DNA from: DATAUD01 sp035511075
Lineage (GTDB): Bacteria > Verrucomicrobiota > Verrucomicrobiia > Limisphaerales > Palsa-1400
DNA: 64,000 nt
Assembly (NCBI GenBank): GCA_035511075.1
Contig: DATKFW010000011.1
Location: 1-64,000 of the forward strand
Direction of reading: 5' to 3'
Position numbers and translations under genes: made by a program. Shown here piece by piece: positions 42,840-51,092 of this stretch. Position 1 is the stretch's first letter, and each line of letters starts with the position of its first letter. The notes under the pieces are model-generated. The model was not told the origin of the DNA. It saw only the letters and a list, made by a program, of their open reading frames with translations, and did no database searches.

Positions 42840-43865
42840 ATGCCAGCAAAAGTTTATTCCGACAACGACGCCGACCTGAAAAATCTCCAGGGCAAGACCC
42901 TGGCCGTGCTGGGCTTCGGCTCCCAGGGCCACGCCCATGCGCTGAATTTGAAGGACAGCGGCTGCAAGGTCATCATCGGCCTTTACGAAGGCAGCAAGTC
43001 CGCCCCCGTCGCCGAGTCCCACGGCTTTGAAGTCGTCAGTTCCGCGGAGGCCGTGCGGCGGGCGGATGTCATTTTTGTGGCGATACCGGACACCAAGCAG
43101 CCAAGGGCTTATGAGCGGGACATCGCGCCGAACCTGTCCGCCGGCAAGACGCTGTTGTTTTCGCACGGTTTTTCGATTCATTTCAAAACCATCGTTCCGC
43201 CCAAGAACGTCAATGTGATATTGGTGGCGCCCAAGGGGCCGGGGCACATCGTGCGCCGGCAATTCACCGAAGGCAAAGGGGTGCCCGCGCTCATCGCCAT
43301 TTATCAGGACCCGGGCAAGAATTCCAAAAAGATCGCGCTGGCCTGGGCCAAAGGCATCGGCGCCACGCGGGCCGGCGTCATCCAAACCAGTTTCAAAGAG
43401 GAGACCGAAACGGATCTCTTCGGCGAACAAACCGTCCTGTGTGGCGGCGCTTCCGCCCTGGTCATAGCCGGCTACGAAACGCTCGTCGAAGCCGGCTACC
43501 AGCCGGAAATGGCGTATTTTGAGTGCCTGCACGAGCTTAAGTTGATCGTCGATCTGATGAACGAAGCCGGGATCAGCGGCATGCGCTTCTCCATTTCTGA
43601 AACCGCAAAGTGGGGCGATGTGAGCGTCGGCCCGAAAATCATCGATGCCAGTGTCAAGAAGCGGATGAAGGCCGCGTTGAAGGACATTCAATCGGGCAAA
43701 TTCGCCAAAGGCTGGGTCAACGAATACAACGGGGGCTACAAAAAGTACAATGCACTTCTCAAAGCCGGTGAAAAGCATGACATCGAGCGCGTCGGTCAGC
43801 GCCTGCGTTCCCTGATGCCGTGGATGAAGAAGCGTTCGGTCAAAGGCGTCCAGGCGGCGTATTAG
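42840..43865 (+). CDS. ilvC: Ketol-acid reductoisomerase
   Basis: A 341-residue class I reductoisomerase. KTLAVLGFGSQGHAHALNLKDSG is the NADPH motif, and HGFSIHFKTIVPPKNV and APKGPGHIVRRQFTEGKGVP are family stretches. The metal ligands lie in TDLFGEQTVLCGG (Asp, Glu) and later YFECLHELKLIVD (Glu). It isomerises and reduces 2-acetolactate or 2-aceto-2-hydroxybutyrate for Val, Leu and Ile synthesis. Length is normal. Same operon as ilvN under the attenuator. Its 3' end lies 18 bp from the convergent TOPRIM gene. Confidence 0.97.
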   Translation: MPAKVYSDNDADLKNLQGKTLAVLGFGSQGHAHALNLKDSGCKVIIGLYEGSKSAPVAESHGFEVVSSAEAVRRADVIFVAIPDTKQPRAYERDIAPNLSAGKTLLFSHGFSIHFKTIVPPKNVNVILVAPKGPGHIVRRQFTEGKGVPALIAIYQDPGKNSKKIALAWAKGIGATRAGVIQTSFKEETETDLFGEQTVLCGGASALVIAGYETLVEAGYQPEMAYFECLHELKLIVDLMNEAGISGMRFSISETAKWGDVSVGPKIIDASVKKRMKAALKDIQSGKFAKGWVNEYNGGYKKYNALLKAGEKHDIERVGQRLRSLMPWMKKRSVKGVQAAY

Positions 43866-43883
43866 AAACGCGCGATTGCGGGA

Positions 43884-44477
43884 TTACAGGCTGCGGAGAA
43901 AAGTCTTGACACCCTCGAAGGCCGCGGTGTCCCACGGCCAGTACCCCTTCTCCGCGGCTTTGCCGACATACAGGTCGTAGTCTGGGTGCGAGGACATCCA
44001 CACACGCACCTTCGCCTTCGACGAAAAGACTTTGCGTTCGGACTTTTCCGCAACGCATCGAAAATATTCGTCAACACAGGCAAATTCCGGACGGTCGCTC
44101 ACGCTCTTTAGGCATAGGTCTTCCAACATGCCGCGCCTATCGTTCGGGGCAATGATGAGGACGCCAACTTTGATCGGTTCTCCTGTGACTGCGGCGTTGG
44201 CCTGCGGCGCGGCATATCCGTTAGAAATCAGAGCGTCGCGGACACTTTGGAATGCGGCGGCTGCATCGTCATCGGCATCCCGAATGATGCCAATGGAGGC
44301 GACTTTGTTTTGCGCAAATTCCGGCCGCTGCTGAATCTCCCTCAAGAAACTCCGGAGCTTATCCTTGCCCTGAAACGGTTCGACTACGACGTCGGATATC
44401 CGGCTTGCATGCACTATCCCCGTTATGACAGCCACGTCGTCGGGCCCTTCACAAAACACGAACTTCCGACCGTTCAT
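43884..44477 (-). CDS. TOPRIM-like nuclease-type protein (DUF3226-like)
   Basis: A 197-residue protein. KFVFCEGPDDVAVI carries the TOPRIM Glu (E10), and IGIIRDADDDA holds the DxD (D67, D69). TOPRIM domains in OLD nucleases, DnaG and AriB coordinate metal for nucleic-acid chemistry. DUF3226 has this arrangement; the family name is my estimate. It overlaps the ATPase gene by 4 nt (ATGA), so the two are coupled. A two-component ATPase/TOPRIM arrangement is a known form of bacterial defence module. No catalytic test is possible from sequence. Other motifs after residue 100 are not recognised. Confidence 0.78.
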   Translation of the reverse strand: MNGRKFVFCEGPDDVAVITGIVHASRISDVVVEPFQGKDKLRSFLREIQQRPEFAQNKVASIGIIRDADDDAAAAFQSVRDALISNGYAAPQANAAVTGEPIKVGVLIIAPNDRRGMLEDLCLKSVSDRPEFACVDEYFRCVAEKSERKVFSSKAKVRVWMSSHPDYDLYVGKAAEKGYWPWDTAAFEGVKTFLRSL

Positions 44478-45430
44478 CGCATTTCCCAGTGCAATTCCTT
44501 GGCCGTACCAAGCCCATCCTGGTCGATGATGGTAGCCTTGATGTTGTCATCCACGCGATCAAGTCGGATCAGGTTGAGCGCGTATGGCTCCTGCTCACGG
44601 GCCGCTTGATCGGCGGCAAGCACACATTCCCAACTATGGGTTGTGGCGAAAATTTGAATGCCGACTTCCTGTGCGGCATTAAACAAACCGGCCCAAATAG
44701 TTGGCATTACGCTGTGGTGAATTCCATTCTCGATTTCATCTATAAGCAGGACATTGGCCTCGGCGGCCACAATCTCGGAATAAATGTCAAGAAGTCGATT
44801 AAAACCCTGGCCCATTTGGGTCACGGGAATCATTTCGCTGAGGCCGACGTCGGCATAGAGCAAAGGCTCTTTCCCAGTTTGCAGTGTCTCAATTGTCTCG
44901 AGCCTGGGCTCAACCGTTCGCAACATCGCCTCGACCTGCCTTTTCCCCCGCTTTAATACGACCCGGTTGTAGTCTATCGCATCTTGCGTGGGATCTGCTG
45001 GACGGGTGGAAAATGAGACCGCTTTTAGTTCGACGCTCATTTTGTCGTCTGTGGCCCACAGGAACAGCGTTCCAAGCTTGGTTGCCAGTTGTTGCTCCAA
45101 AAAACCGGCAGGTGGCGAATCTCCAGTCAACGTCACCCCGCATTCCTGTCCATCCTCTAATTTGCCGCGTATGAATGCAAAACGCTTTGCGTCCTTGTTG
45201 TAGATAATCCATTTCCAAAAATTCTCAATTTGGTCGCCGCCGGTAACGCGGAATAACTGCGGAAGGTTTCCCGCGGCCTGGAGTGGTTGGGCAAGCAGCA
45301 GAGCCAGCGCTTCCAGAACTCCCGTTTTTCCGTTGTTGTTTTGGCCTATGATCAGATTGACGCGCTTCAAGGGACCAATGGTCAAGTCTTTGAATCCACG
45401 AAAATTTTGAATTTTGATCTCAGTGAGCAC
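44474..45430 (-). CDS. ABC/SMC-type AAA ATPase paired with TOPRIM protein
   Basis: A 318-residue ATPase starting at GTG. LTEIKIQNFRGFKDLTI is the RecF/OLD-type opening. Walker A is GQNNNGKT (29-36). The signature-like MGQGFNR is at 206-212, Walker B plus catalytic Glu NVLLIDEIENG (DE 231-232), and a His in ATTHSWE (265). This is the AAA_15/AAA_21 type used in OLD, PARIS (AriA) and AbiL-like systems. It is too short to hold a coiled-coil arm of SMC size. A GGAGG stretch lies 14 nt before the start. Its neighbours, a sugar isomerase and ilvC, are housekeeping-type genes. Confidence 0.85.
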   Translation of the reverse strand: MLTEIKIQNFRGFKDLTIGPLKRVNLIIGQNNNGKTGVLEALALLLAQPLQAAGNLPQLFRVTGGDQIENFWKWIIYNKDAKRFAFIRGKLEDGQECGVTLTGDSPPAGFLEQQLATKLGTLFLWATDDKMSVELKAVSFSTRPADPTQDAIDYNRVVLKRGKRQVEAMLRTVEPRLETIETLQTGKEPLLYADVGLSEMIPVTQMGQGFNRLLDIYSEIVAAEANVLLIDEIENGIHHSVMPTIWAGLFNAAQEVGIQIFATTHSWECVLAADQAAREQEPYALNLIRLDRVDDNIKATIIDQDGLGTAKELHWEMR

Positions 45431-45526
45431 GGCGGAATCTTAATCCTCCAACCGCTCCGCGATGTCAATCTTCAAATGCCCTCTTTTGCCTTGGGCGCGG
45501 GTCGATTTCTCGTTTAAGATCCGGGC

Positions 45527-46417
45527 ATGCGATCTTCGTTGAGCCGCCGACGATTCCTGGCCGGAGCCTCTGCCGGGCTGCTCTGCGCCGCGGCGGAATT
45601 GCGCGCCGCGCCGCCATCCGGCCGCCGCATTTGCGCCTTCGAAAAGCCGCTCCAGTTTCTTGATGACACAGATTTGGCCACGACGATGGCGATGCTCGGT
45701 TTTAACGGCATAGAGGCCACCGTCCGGGAGGGCGGACGGGTTCTGCCCAGGAAAGTCGAGGAGGATCTGCCGCGCTTGTGCGATGCCATGGCCAAACGCG
45801 GTCTGGAAATCACCATCATCGCCACCGACATCAACGACGCGACCCAGCCGCGCGCGGAGCTTGTCCTGCGCACGGCAGCCAAGCTGGGAATTCGCCGATA
45901 CCGGATGGCGTGGTATCGATATGAGCCGGCCAGGCCAATCCCGGCCCAACTGGAGATCATCGCCACCCGGCTTCCGGCTCTGGTGGATTTGACGCGCGAA
46001 TTGGGGATGACCGCCATTTACCAGAACCACTCGGGCGCAGACATCGTGGGAGCGCCGGTGTGGGACATTTACGGGTTGCTCAAGGATTTCGATCCCCGCG
46101 TCATCGGCATTGGTTTTGACGTTCATCACGCGATGGTCGAGGGGGGCTTGTCGTGGCCCATTCAATTCAAACTCATTCAATCGCACCTGGCTGCCGTTTA
46201 TGTGAAGGACTTTGTGTGGGACAAAGGCAAGGTCAAAGACGTGCCGCTGGGCGACGGCCAGGTGGACCGCAAGTTCTTCCCGATGCTGCGCCAAACGCCA
46301 TTCACCGGTCCGATTTGCCTTCACGTCGAGTATTTGGAAGGCAAGAAAAACGAGGACGCGCTGGAAAACGCCTTCGGCACGGACCTGGCGACTCTGCGGT
46401 CATGGCTCGCTGGCTGA
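45527..46417 (+). CDS. Exported sugar-phosphate isomerase/epimerase-like protein
   Basis: A 296-residue AP-endonuclease-2-type TIM barrel behind a twin-arginine-like signal (SRRRFLAGASAGLLCAAAEL). Motifs: MAMLGFNGIEATVREGG, ELVLRTAAKLGIRRYRM, YQNHSGADIVG, GIGFDVHHAMVEGG, YVKDFVWDKG and the metal-ligand Glu in ICLHVEYLEG. Homologous barrels isomerise sugars with a divalent metal. Tat-type export of such proteins is common in Verrucomicrobiota and Planctomycetes, where they may act on periplasmic sugars. Not linked by operon to neighbours. Confidence 0.82.
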   Translation: MRSSLSRRRFLAGASAGLLCAAAELRAAPPSGRRICAFEKPLQFLDDTDLATTMAMLGFNGIEATVREGGRVLPRKVEEDLPRLCDAMAKRGLEITIIATDINDATQPRAELVLRTAAKLGIRRYRMAWYRYEPARPIPAQLEIIATRLPALVDLTRELGMTAIYQNHSGADIVGAPVWDIYGLLKDFDPRVIGIGFDVHHAMVEGGLSWPIQFKLIQSHLAAVYVKDFVWDKGKVKDVPLGDGQVDRKFFPMLRQTPFTGPICLHVEYLEGKKNEDALENAFGTDLATLRSWLAG

Positions 46418-46547
46418 AGGCGTGGTTGCAGGGCGTCGCGGCGCTCCGCCCTCCCGAAAATCGTCATACGCCCCTCGCGGGTTCTAAGTGAAACCGGGGA
46501 TGGACATAGGCCCGTCGGCACGGTACAATCTCGAGCAATAGATTCTG

Positions 46548-46943
46548 ATGAGCCCCTCCATCACTCAACCAAAGATTCTCCTGGTCGAAGATTCCGAGGA
46601 TGACGTTTTCTTTTTCCAACGCTCCCTGAAGAAGACCGGCATCCCGTGCGACTGTGTTCATGTATGGAATGGAGGCGCCGCGACATCCTATCTCAAGGAA
46701 AACCAGGACCTACCCCACCTGGTTTTTCTGGACTTGAAAATTCCCGTGCTCACCGGGTTTGAAGTCCTGAAGTGGATTCAAGCCCAACCTTTCAAGGACC
46801 GGCTGGACGTCATCGTTCTGAGCGGTTCGGACGATCCGCGCGACATCTCGTCGGCTCGCGAATTTGGGGTCAACGACTATCTGGTCAAACCGGTGTCCGT
46901 GGAAATTCTCACGCGAAAGCTTCAGGCCTGGTGCGTCAAATAG
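46548..46943 (+). CDS. Single-domain response regulator (receiver only)
   Basis: A 131-residue CheY-like receiver. LLVEDSEDDVFFFQRSLKK gives the acidic pocket, LVFLDLKIPVLTGFEVLKW the phosphoacceptor Asp62, VIVLSGSDD the Ser/Thr, and VNDYLVKPVS the Lys. No output domain. This subclass (Rcp1-like) often works with hybrid kinases or phytochromes; no partner adjoins on this strand. The stop lies 8 bp from the stop of the sigma-54 activator on the other strand, converging. Confidence 0.93.
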   Translation: MSPSITQPKILLVEDSEDDVFFFQRSLKKTGIPCDCVHVWNGGAATSYLKENQDLPHLVFLDLKIPVLTGFEVLKWIQAQPFKDRLDVIVLSGSDDPRDISSAREFGVNDYLVKPVSVEILTRKLQAWCVK

Positions 46944-46951
46944 CGGCTGGG

Positions 46952-48334
46952 TCAGGGGGCATCGACGTTTTGGCCAAGCTCGCGGAGGCGCTGCAATTTG
47001 TAGATCAAGGCGCGGCGGCTGATACCCAGGGCCTTGGCCGTGGCGGTCCGGTTGAAATCATTTTTGCGCAAAGCCAGCAGGACGGCTTGCGCCTGGATTT
47101 CCTCCAGTTTGCCGGCGTCCATCGGCTCGACCCGGGCCACAGAACGAGATTCGGGACGAATGCGCGCTGGGAGATGCTCGGCGACAATCAGGTCGCCACG
47201 CGACAACAACGCGGCGCGCTCCATGGCGTTGCGCAACTCGCGCACGTTGCCCGGCCATGCGTAACTCTCCAGGCAATCGGCCACGGAAGAGGACAGCCGC
47301 GCCCTGCCCTGTGTAAACTCCGCCAGCAATTGAGTGGCCAGCGGCAAAATGTCTTCGCGGCGCTCGCGCAAGGGCGGAACGTTTAATTCAACGACGTTGA
47401 GGCGGTAAAAGAGGTCTTCGCGAAATCGGCCCGCTTTGACTTCCTCCTCCAGATTGCGATTGGTCGCGGCCAGGATGCGGGCGTTGACGTGGATTTCCGC
47501 GTTGGAGCCGATCCGCTGGAAACGGCCATCCTGCGCGACCCGCAACAGTTTGGCCTGAAGTTGGGGGGCCATATCCGCAATTTCGTCCAGAAAGATTGTG
47601 CCGCCGTCGGCCATCTCGAATCGGCCGATGCGTTGCGCCACGGCGCCCGTAAACGCGCCTTTCTCATGCCCGAAAAGTTCGCTTTCCAGCAGCGTCTCGG
47701 GGATTGCGGCGCAATTGACCTTCACAAGCCGGCCCGCGGAGCGCGGGCTCCAGAGGTGAATCACGTCGGCGATGACTTCCTTGCCGACGCCGCTTTCGCC
47801 GGTGATAAGCACGCGGCTCTCGGAGGCGGCAATGAGCGAGACATCGCGAAAGAGGGTCTGCATCAGCGGGCTTGCGGCGACGATGTTGGGCGGCAGCAGT
47901 TTGCCGGCGTCGAACTTCAGCGGGGCGTGATGCGAAAGGCCGGTGGCCTGGCGGACCGAGGCGAGAAGTTCATCCAGATCAATCGGCTTGGAAAGATAAT
48001 TGACAGCGCCGTCGCGCATGGCGCCGACGGCGTCGCGAACGTCGGCAAAGGCGGTGACAAGAAGAATGGGAAAGGAACCGTGCTCCTTGCGGGCCAGGCG
48101 CAACGTCTCCAGGCCGGTCAAGCCGGGCATCCGGACGTCGGAGATCATCATGTTGATCTTTTGCTGGCGCAACACCTCCAGCGCGCGTTCGCCCGACGAG
48201 ACCGGCACGGTGTCGAAACCCTGGCTGCTGAGGAACGAGTCGAGCAAGCTGCGCTGGCCCGCGTCGTCATCGACGATCAGGAGGCGCGGGGAGCGCGTGC
48301 TACCCTGGAGGGCTTCGATTGGCACACTCTTCAC
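46952..48334 (-). CDS. Sigma-54-dependent NtrC-family response regulator
   Basis: A 460-residue activator. Receiver domain residues 16-130 with Asp66 (MMISDVRMPG). AAA+ domain with Walker A GESGVGKE (179-186), the sigma-54-contacting GAFTGA (226-231), Walker B GGTIFLDEIAD and RLRERREDI-type sensor regions. Fis-type HTH at about 420-455 (DFNRTATAKALGISRRALIYKL). It is translated with the sensor kinase upstream (ATGA overlap at 48331-48334). Together they follow the secretion genes, so they may set the activity of a sigma-54 promoter for pilus or secretion functions. No -24/-12 element was identified upstream of gspE. Confidence 0.93.
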   Translation of the reverse strand: MKSVPIEALQGSTRSPRLLIVDDDAGQRSLLDSFLSSQGFDTVPVSSGERALEVLRQQKINMMISDVRMPGLTGLETLRLARKEHGSFPILLVTAFADVRDAVGAMRDGAVNYLSKPIDLDELLASVRQATGLSHHAPLKFDAGKLLPPNIVAASPLMQTLFRDVSLIAASESRVLITGESGVGKEVIADVIHLWSPRSAGRLVKVNCAAIPETLLESELFGHEKGAFTGAVAQRIGRFEMADGGTIFLDEIADMAPQLQAKLLRVAQDGRFQRIGSNAEIHVNARILAATNRNLEEEVKAGRFREDLFYRLNVVELNVPPLRERREDILPLATQLLAEFTQGRARLSSSVADCLESYAWPGNVRELRNAMERAALLSRGDLIVAEHLPARIRPESRSVARVEPMDAGKLEEIQAQAVLLALRKNDFNRTATAKALGISRRALIYKLQRLRELGQNVDAP

Positions 48335-49788
48335 TCCTTCATCTTAAGTTTGACATGGGAAATGCGAAAGAGCGCACCCGCTGAATCGTTGGGCACGCAT
48401 TCGATTTCCCATCCATGCGCCAATACAATTTGCTGGACGACGGCCAGGCCCAATCCGGTGCCTTCCTCATGGGTGGTGAAATAAGGTTTGAAAATCTCGG
48501 CGCGCTGCTCCGACGGAACGCCGGGGCCGTTGTCGGAGATTTCGACAAATGCCTCCTCGTTGTTGCGCCGGCTGGCCCGGATGCGGATGACGCCGTGGGC
48601 CGGGACGGCCTGGACGGCGTTAAGCACCAGGTTGAAAAGCGCCTGGCGCAATAATTGTTCGTCCGCCTCGATCACCACCGATTCCACGAGGACCTCGAGC
48701 TGTATCTTTTTCTCCTCGATGTCGTAATTGAGCGCGCGGGCCACCTCGGTGGCGACGGCGTTGAGGTCGGTGGCGGCGCGGCGGACTTCCCGGGGGCGCG
48801 AGTAGTTGATGAACTCGTTCAACTGGGCGGTGACGCGGTCGGTTTCGCTGATGATCTCGAGCGATTTGGCGCGAATTTCGGGCGACCCGTCCTGGACCTT
48901 GGAAATAAGCTGCGCCATGCCGCGAATGATGTTGAGAGGATTGCGGGTTTCGTGGGCCAGGCCGGCGGCGGCGAGGTTCATTTCCTTGAGGTGAAGGTTT
49001 TGCTCGCTGGCGCGGACCAGGCGGAGCTGCAATTCAGAAGTCCGGGCCCAATTGCGCCAGCCAAAACCGTAGCCGACGACCGCGGCGGTGCCCAGCAGCG
49101 CGATGATGATCCGCATCCAAAGGTCGTAATCCTCCGCGCGTCGCACAGGCTGCGTGAACATGACAAGCACAAAGCTGTGCGCGCCTTTTTTCTCGATCAA
49201 TGTCTTATATTCCTGCTCCGTGATCCAGGAAGGCCGTTCCCCCCGGCGCCAATCAAAAAAGCCGCCGCGACGGGGAGCATTGGTGCCGGTCATGGAGGCG
49301 GACGGGGAGGGCGGACTGTTGCTGTCGGCATTGAGTCGGTTGGTGGCCAGCGAGCGCATTTCTTCCCGGGGCATGACCAATTGGGCCATGTTCGTGCCCA
49401 AATCAATTGGATTTTGCAAAATGGCGATCGGGCCATCCCAGAACACGGCGCCGTTGAACTCACTGCGCGCCGGCATCTCGATGGGCGGGCCGGCGGCGGC
49501 GACGACGTCGCCGGCGCTGTTGAGAAGCTCGACGGACCGCAGTTCATTGGTGTAGCTGGCCACCAGTTCATTCAGGGCCCCTTCGAGGCGTTCCGTGGTG
49601 ACAACGCCAAAAAAGCTTCGCGCGCGCAAGAGCAGGCCGCAGGTGGTGGAAACGGCGCGGCCATGATCGATGAGCATGTTTTGATAGGCCTTTCGCGCGC
49701 GCAAATGCTCGGCGGTCTGCCAGCCGATCAGGGTGGCCCAAACGACCACCAGCATCCCGTAAACAGCCCAACTCCTGCGAGTCATCAT
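48331..49788 (-). CDS. Membrane sensor histidine kinase
   Basis: A 485-residue kinase. Transmembrane helices lie near residues 7-24 and 223-244, flanking an extracytoplasmic sensor of about 195 residues with a Ser/Pro/Asn-rich portion (NADSNSPPSPSASMTGTN). HisKA box LAAAGLAHETRNPLN has His279. N box LLRQALFNLVLNAVQAV, G1 VEISDNGPGVPSEQ and G2 HEEGTGLGLAVVQ follow. It starts 13 bp after the secretin gene and overlaps the regulator gene by 4 nt, making it a probable member of the gsp transcript. A ligand for the sensor is not known. Confidence 0.93.
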   Translation of the reverse strand: MMTRRSWAVYGMLVVVWATLIGWQTAEHLRARKAYQNMLIDHGRAVSTTCGLLLRARSFFGVVTTERLEGALNELVASYTNELRSVELLNSAGDVVAAAGPPIEMPARSEFNGAVFWDGPIAILQNPIDLGTNMAQLVMPREEMRSLATNRLNADSNSPPSPSASMTGTNAPRRGGFFDWRRGERPSWITEQEYKTLIEKKGAHSFVLVMFTQPVRRAEDYDLWMRIIIALLGTAAVVGYGFGWRNWARTSELQLRLVRASEQNLHLKEMNLAAAGLAHETRNPLNIIRGMAQLISKVQDGSPEIRAKSLEIISETDRVTAQLNEFINYSRPREVRRAATDLNAVATEVARALNYDIEEKKIQLEVLVESVVIEADEQLLRQALFNLVLNAVQAVPAHGVIRIRASRRNNEEAFVEISDNGPGVPSEQRAEIFKPYFTTHEEGTGLGLAVVQQIVLAHGWEIECVPNDSAGALFRISHVKLKMKE

Positions 49789-49801
49789 GCGTCAATAATA
49801 T

Positions 49802-51070
49802 TTATTGCGAGTGCGGACTATGCGCCGGAGGAGGCGCGGCGCCCGGCGGCGTCTGGTCCTGCCCGGGTCCCAAATACTGGTTCAGCACCTTTTGCGAGAA
49901 GGCCTTGGGCGCCAATTCCGTGCGGCTGCGCTCGTCCTGGCTCATGCGGGCCAGGTCCCCGGGCGTCCGGACGACATAGGGTGTCAGGAGAATGATCAAT
50001 TCGGTCTTAACATTGGATGAAATCTTGTGATGGAACAATTGCCCGATGCCGGGGATGTCACCCAGGAGGGGTATTTTGCTGTCGGTGCTGGTCTTGCTGT
50101 TCTGCATCATTCCACCTATGACCACCGTCTGGCCGTCCGGCGTGACGACCACGGTATTGGCGGAACGAATATCGATATAGGGCGCGGTAATGGCCGCACC
50201 GTTGGTGGCATAGGCGATGGCCTGGGAATGCGTGGCATCGACCTCGGAGATTTGCGGCGCCAGGATCATTTCCACCATGCCGTCATCGGAAATAAACGGC
50301 GTGACTTGCAGAATGATGCCGACATTTTGGTACTGAATCCCGTTATGTTCATTGCCGAAGGTGTCGTAGGTGACGCTGGTGATGAGCGGGACTTGCTCGC
50401 CGACGACGATGGTGGCCTGTTGGTTGTTTCGAGCCAGGACAGTCGGACGGGAGAGGACTTCGATTTTCCCGACTTCCGAGATGGCGCGCAAGGTGGCGGT
50501 AAAGTCGTTGCCCACAATCGTATAAATTCCGGCGCCGGGAAGCGTGTTGACACCGGCGGAATTGGGCGTGATGCCCTGGCCCGCCAGGCCGAACAAACTG
50601 GAGACGGTATTGGTGGTCGAGGCATTGATGTTCTTGGTGACGGTGCCTTCGATGCCGACGTCCACGCCTTTATTATACGTGACTTCCAGGAAGACGACCT
50701 TGATCAATACCTGCGGCTTGGGACGATTGAGGTTGGACACCACCTGGCTGACGAACTTGGTGGTGTCGTCGTCGCCAATGACAAACAGGGTCCGGGAATC
50801 CTGGTCGACGTAGAATTGGGGACTGGCGACCTGGCCGTTGGGAGGGCGGTTGACGTCGCTGCTGCTCGACCCGGAGCTGGAAGAACCGCCTGTGCGGCTG
50901 GCCCCGCCGCCGGCGCCTCCGCCAAGTCCACCGCCCCCGCCCCCACCCCCGCCTCCGCCACCGCCGCCCGTCCTTTCCTGGGCCAGCAGCGGGAATGTCA
51001 GGCAAAAGAGGCCGACAACCGCCAGGCAGCAGGCCCGGAGATTTGCTGTTTGGATCGTCATATCTTTCAT
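49802..51070 (-). CDS. gspD: Secretin barrel protein (C-terminal half of a split GspD)
   Basis: A 422-residue outer-membrane secretin. It has its own Sec signal (LRACCLAVVGLFCLTFPLLAQ), then 14 consecutive Gly (residues 35-48) and a Ser-rich linker. QFYVDQDSRTLFVIGDDDTTKFVSQVV (residues 85-111) is the second half of an N-type domain. The secretin domain (about 118-365) includes LIKVVFLEVTYNKG, VLSRPTVLARNN, VGEQVPLITSVTY and KIPLLGDIPGIGQLF. The C-terminus is Pro/Gln-rich. It forms the outer-membrane gate of the type II system. The matching N-domains are on the preceding gene, 22 bp upstream in transcription. Confidence 0.93.
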   Translation of the reverse strand: MKDMTIQTANLRACCLAVVGLFCLTFPLLAQERTGGGGGGGGGGGGGGLGGGAGGGASRTGGSSSSGSSSSDVNRPPNGQVASPQFYVDQDSRTLFVIGDDDTTKFVSQVVSNLNRPKPQVLIKVVFLEVTYNKGVDVGIEGTVTKNINASTTNTVSSLFGLAGQGITPNSAGVNTLPGAGIYTIVGNDFTATLRAISEVGKIEVLSRPTVLARNNQQATIVVGEQVPLITSVTYDTFGNEHNGIQYQNVGIILQVTPFISDDGMVEMILAPQISEVDATHSQAIAYATNGAAITAPYIDIRSANTVVVTPDGQTVVIGGMMQNSKTSTDSKIPLLGDIPGIGQLFHHKISSNVKTELIILLTPYVVRTPGDLARMSQDERSRTELAPKAFSQKVLNQYLGPGQDQTPPGAAPPPAHSPHSQ

Positions 51071-51092
51071 GTGTTTGGGGAGATGTTGCGGT

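Noticed and set aside
45440..46324. Minus-strand frame opposite the sugar isomerase
   Set aside because: Mostly antisense shadow; only its last 25 codons, beyond the isomerase, look protein-like and are mentioned separately.
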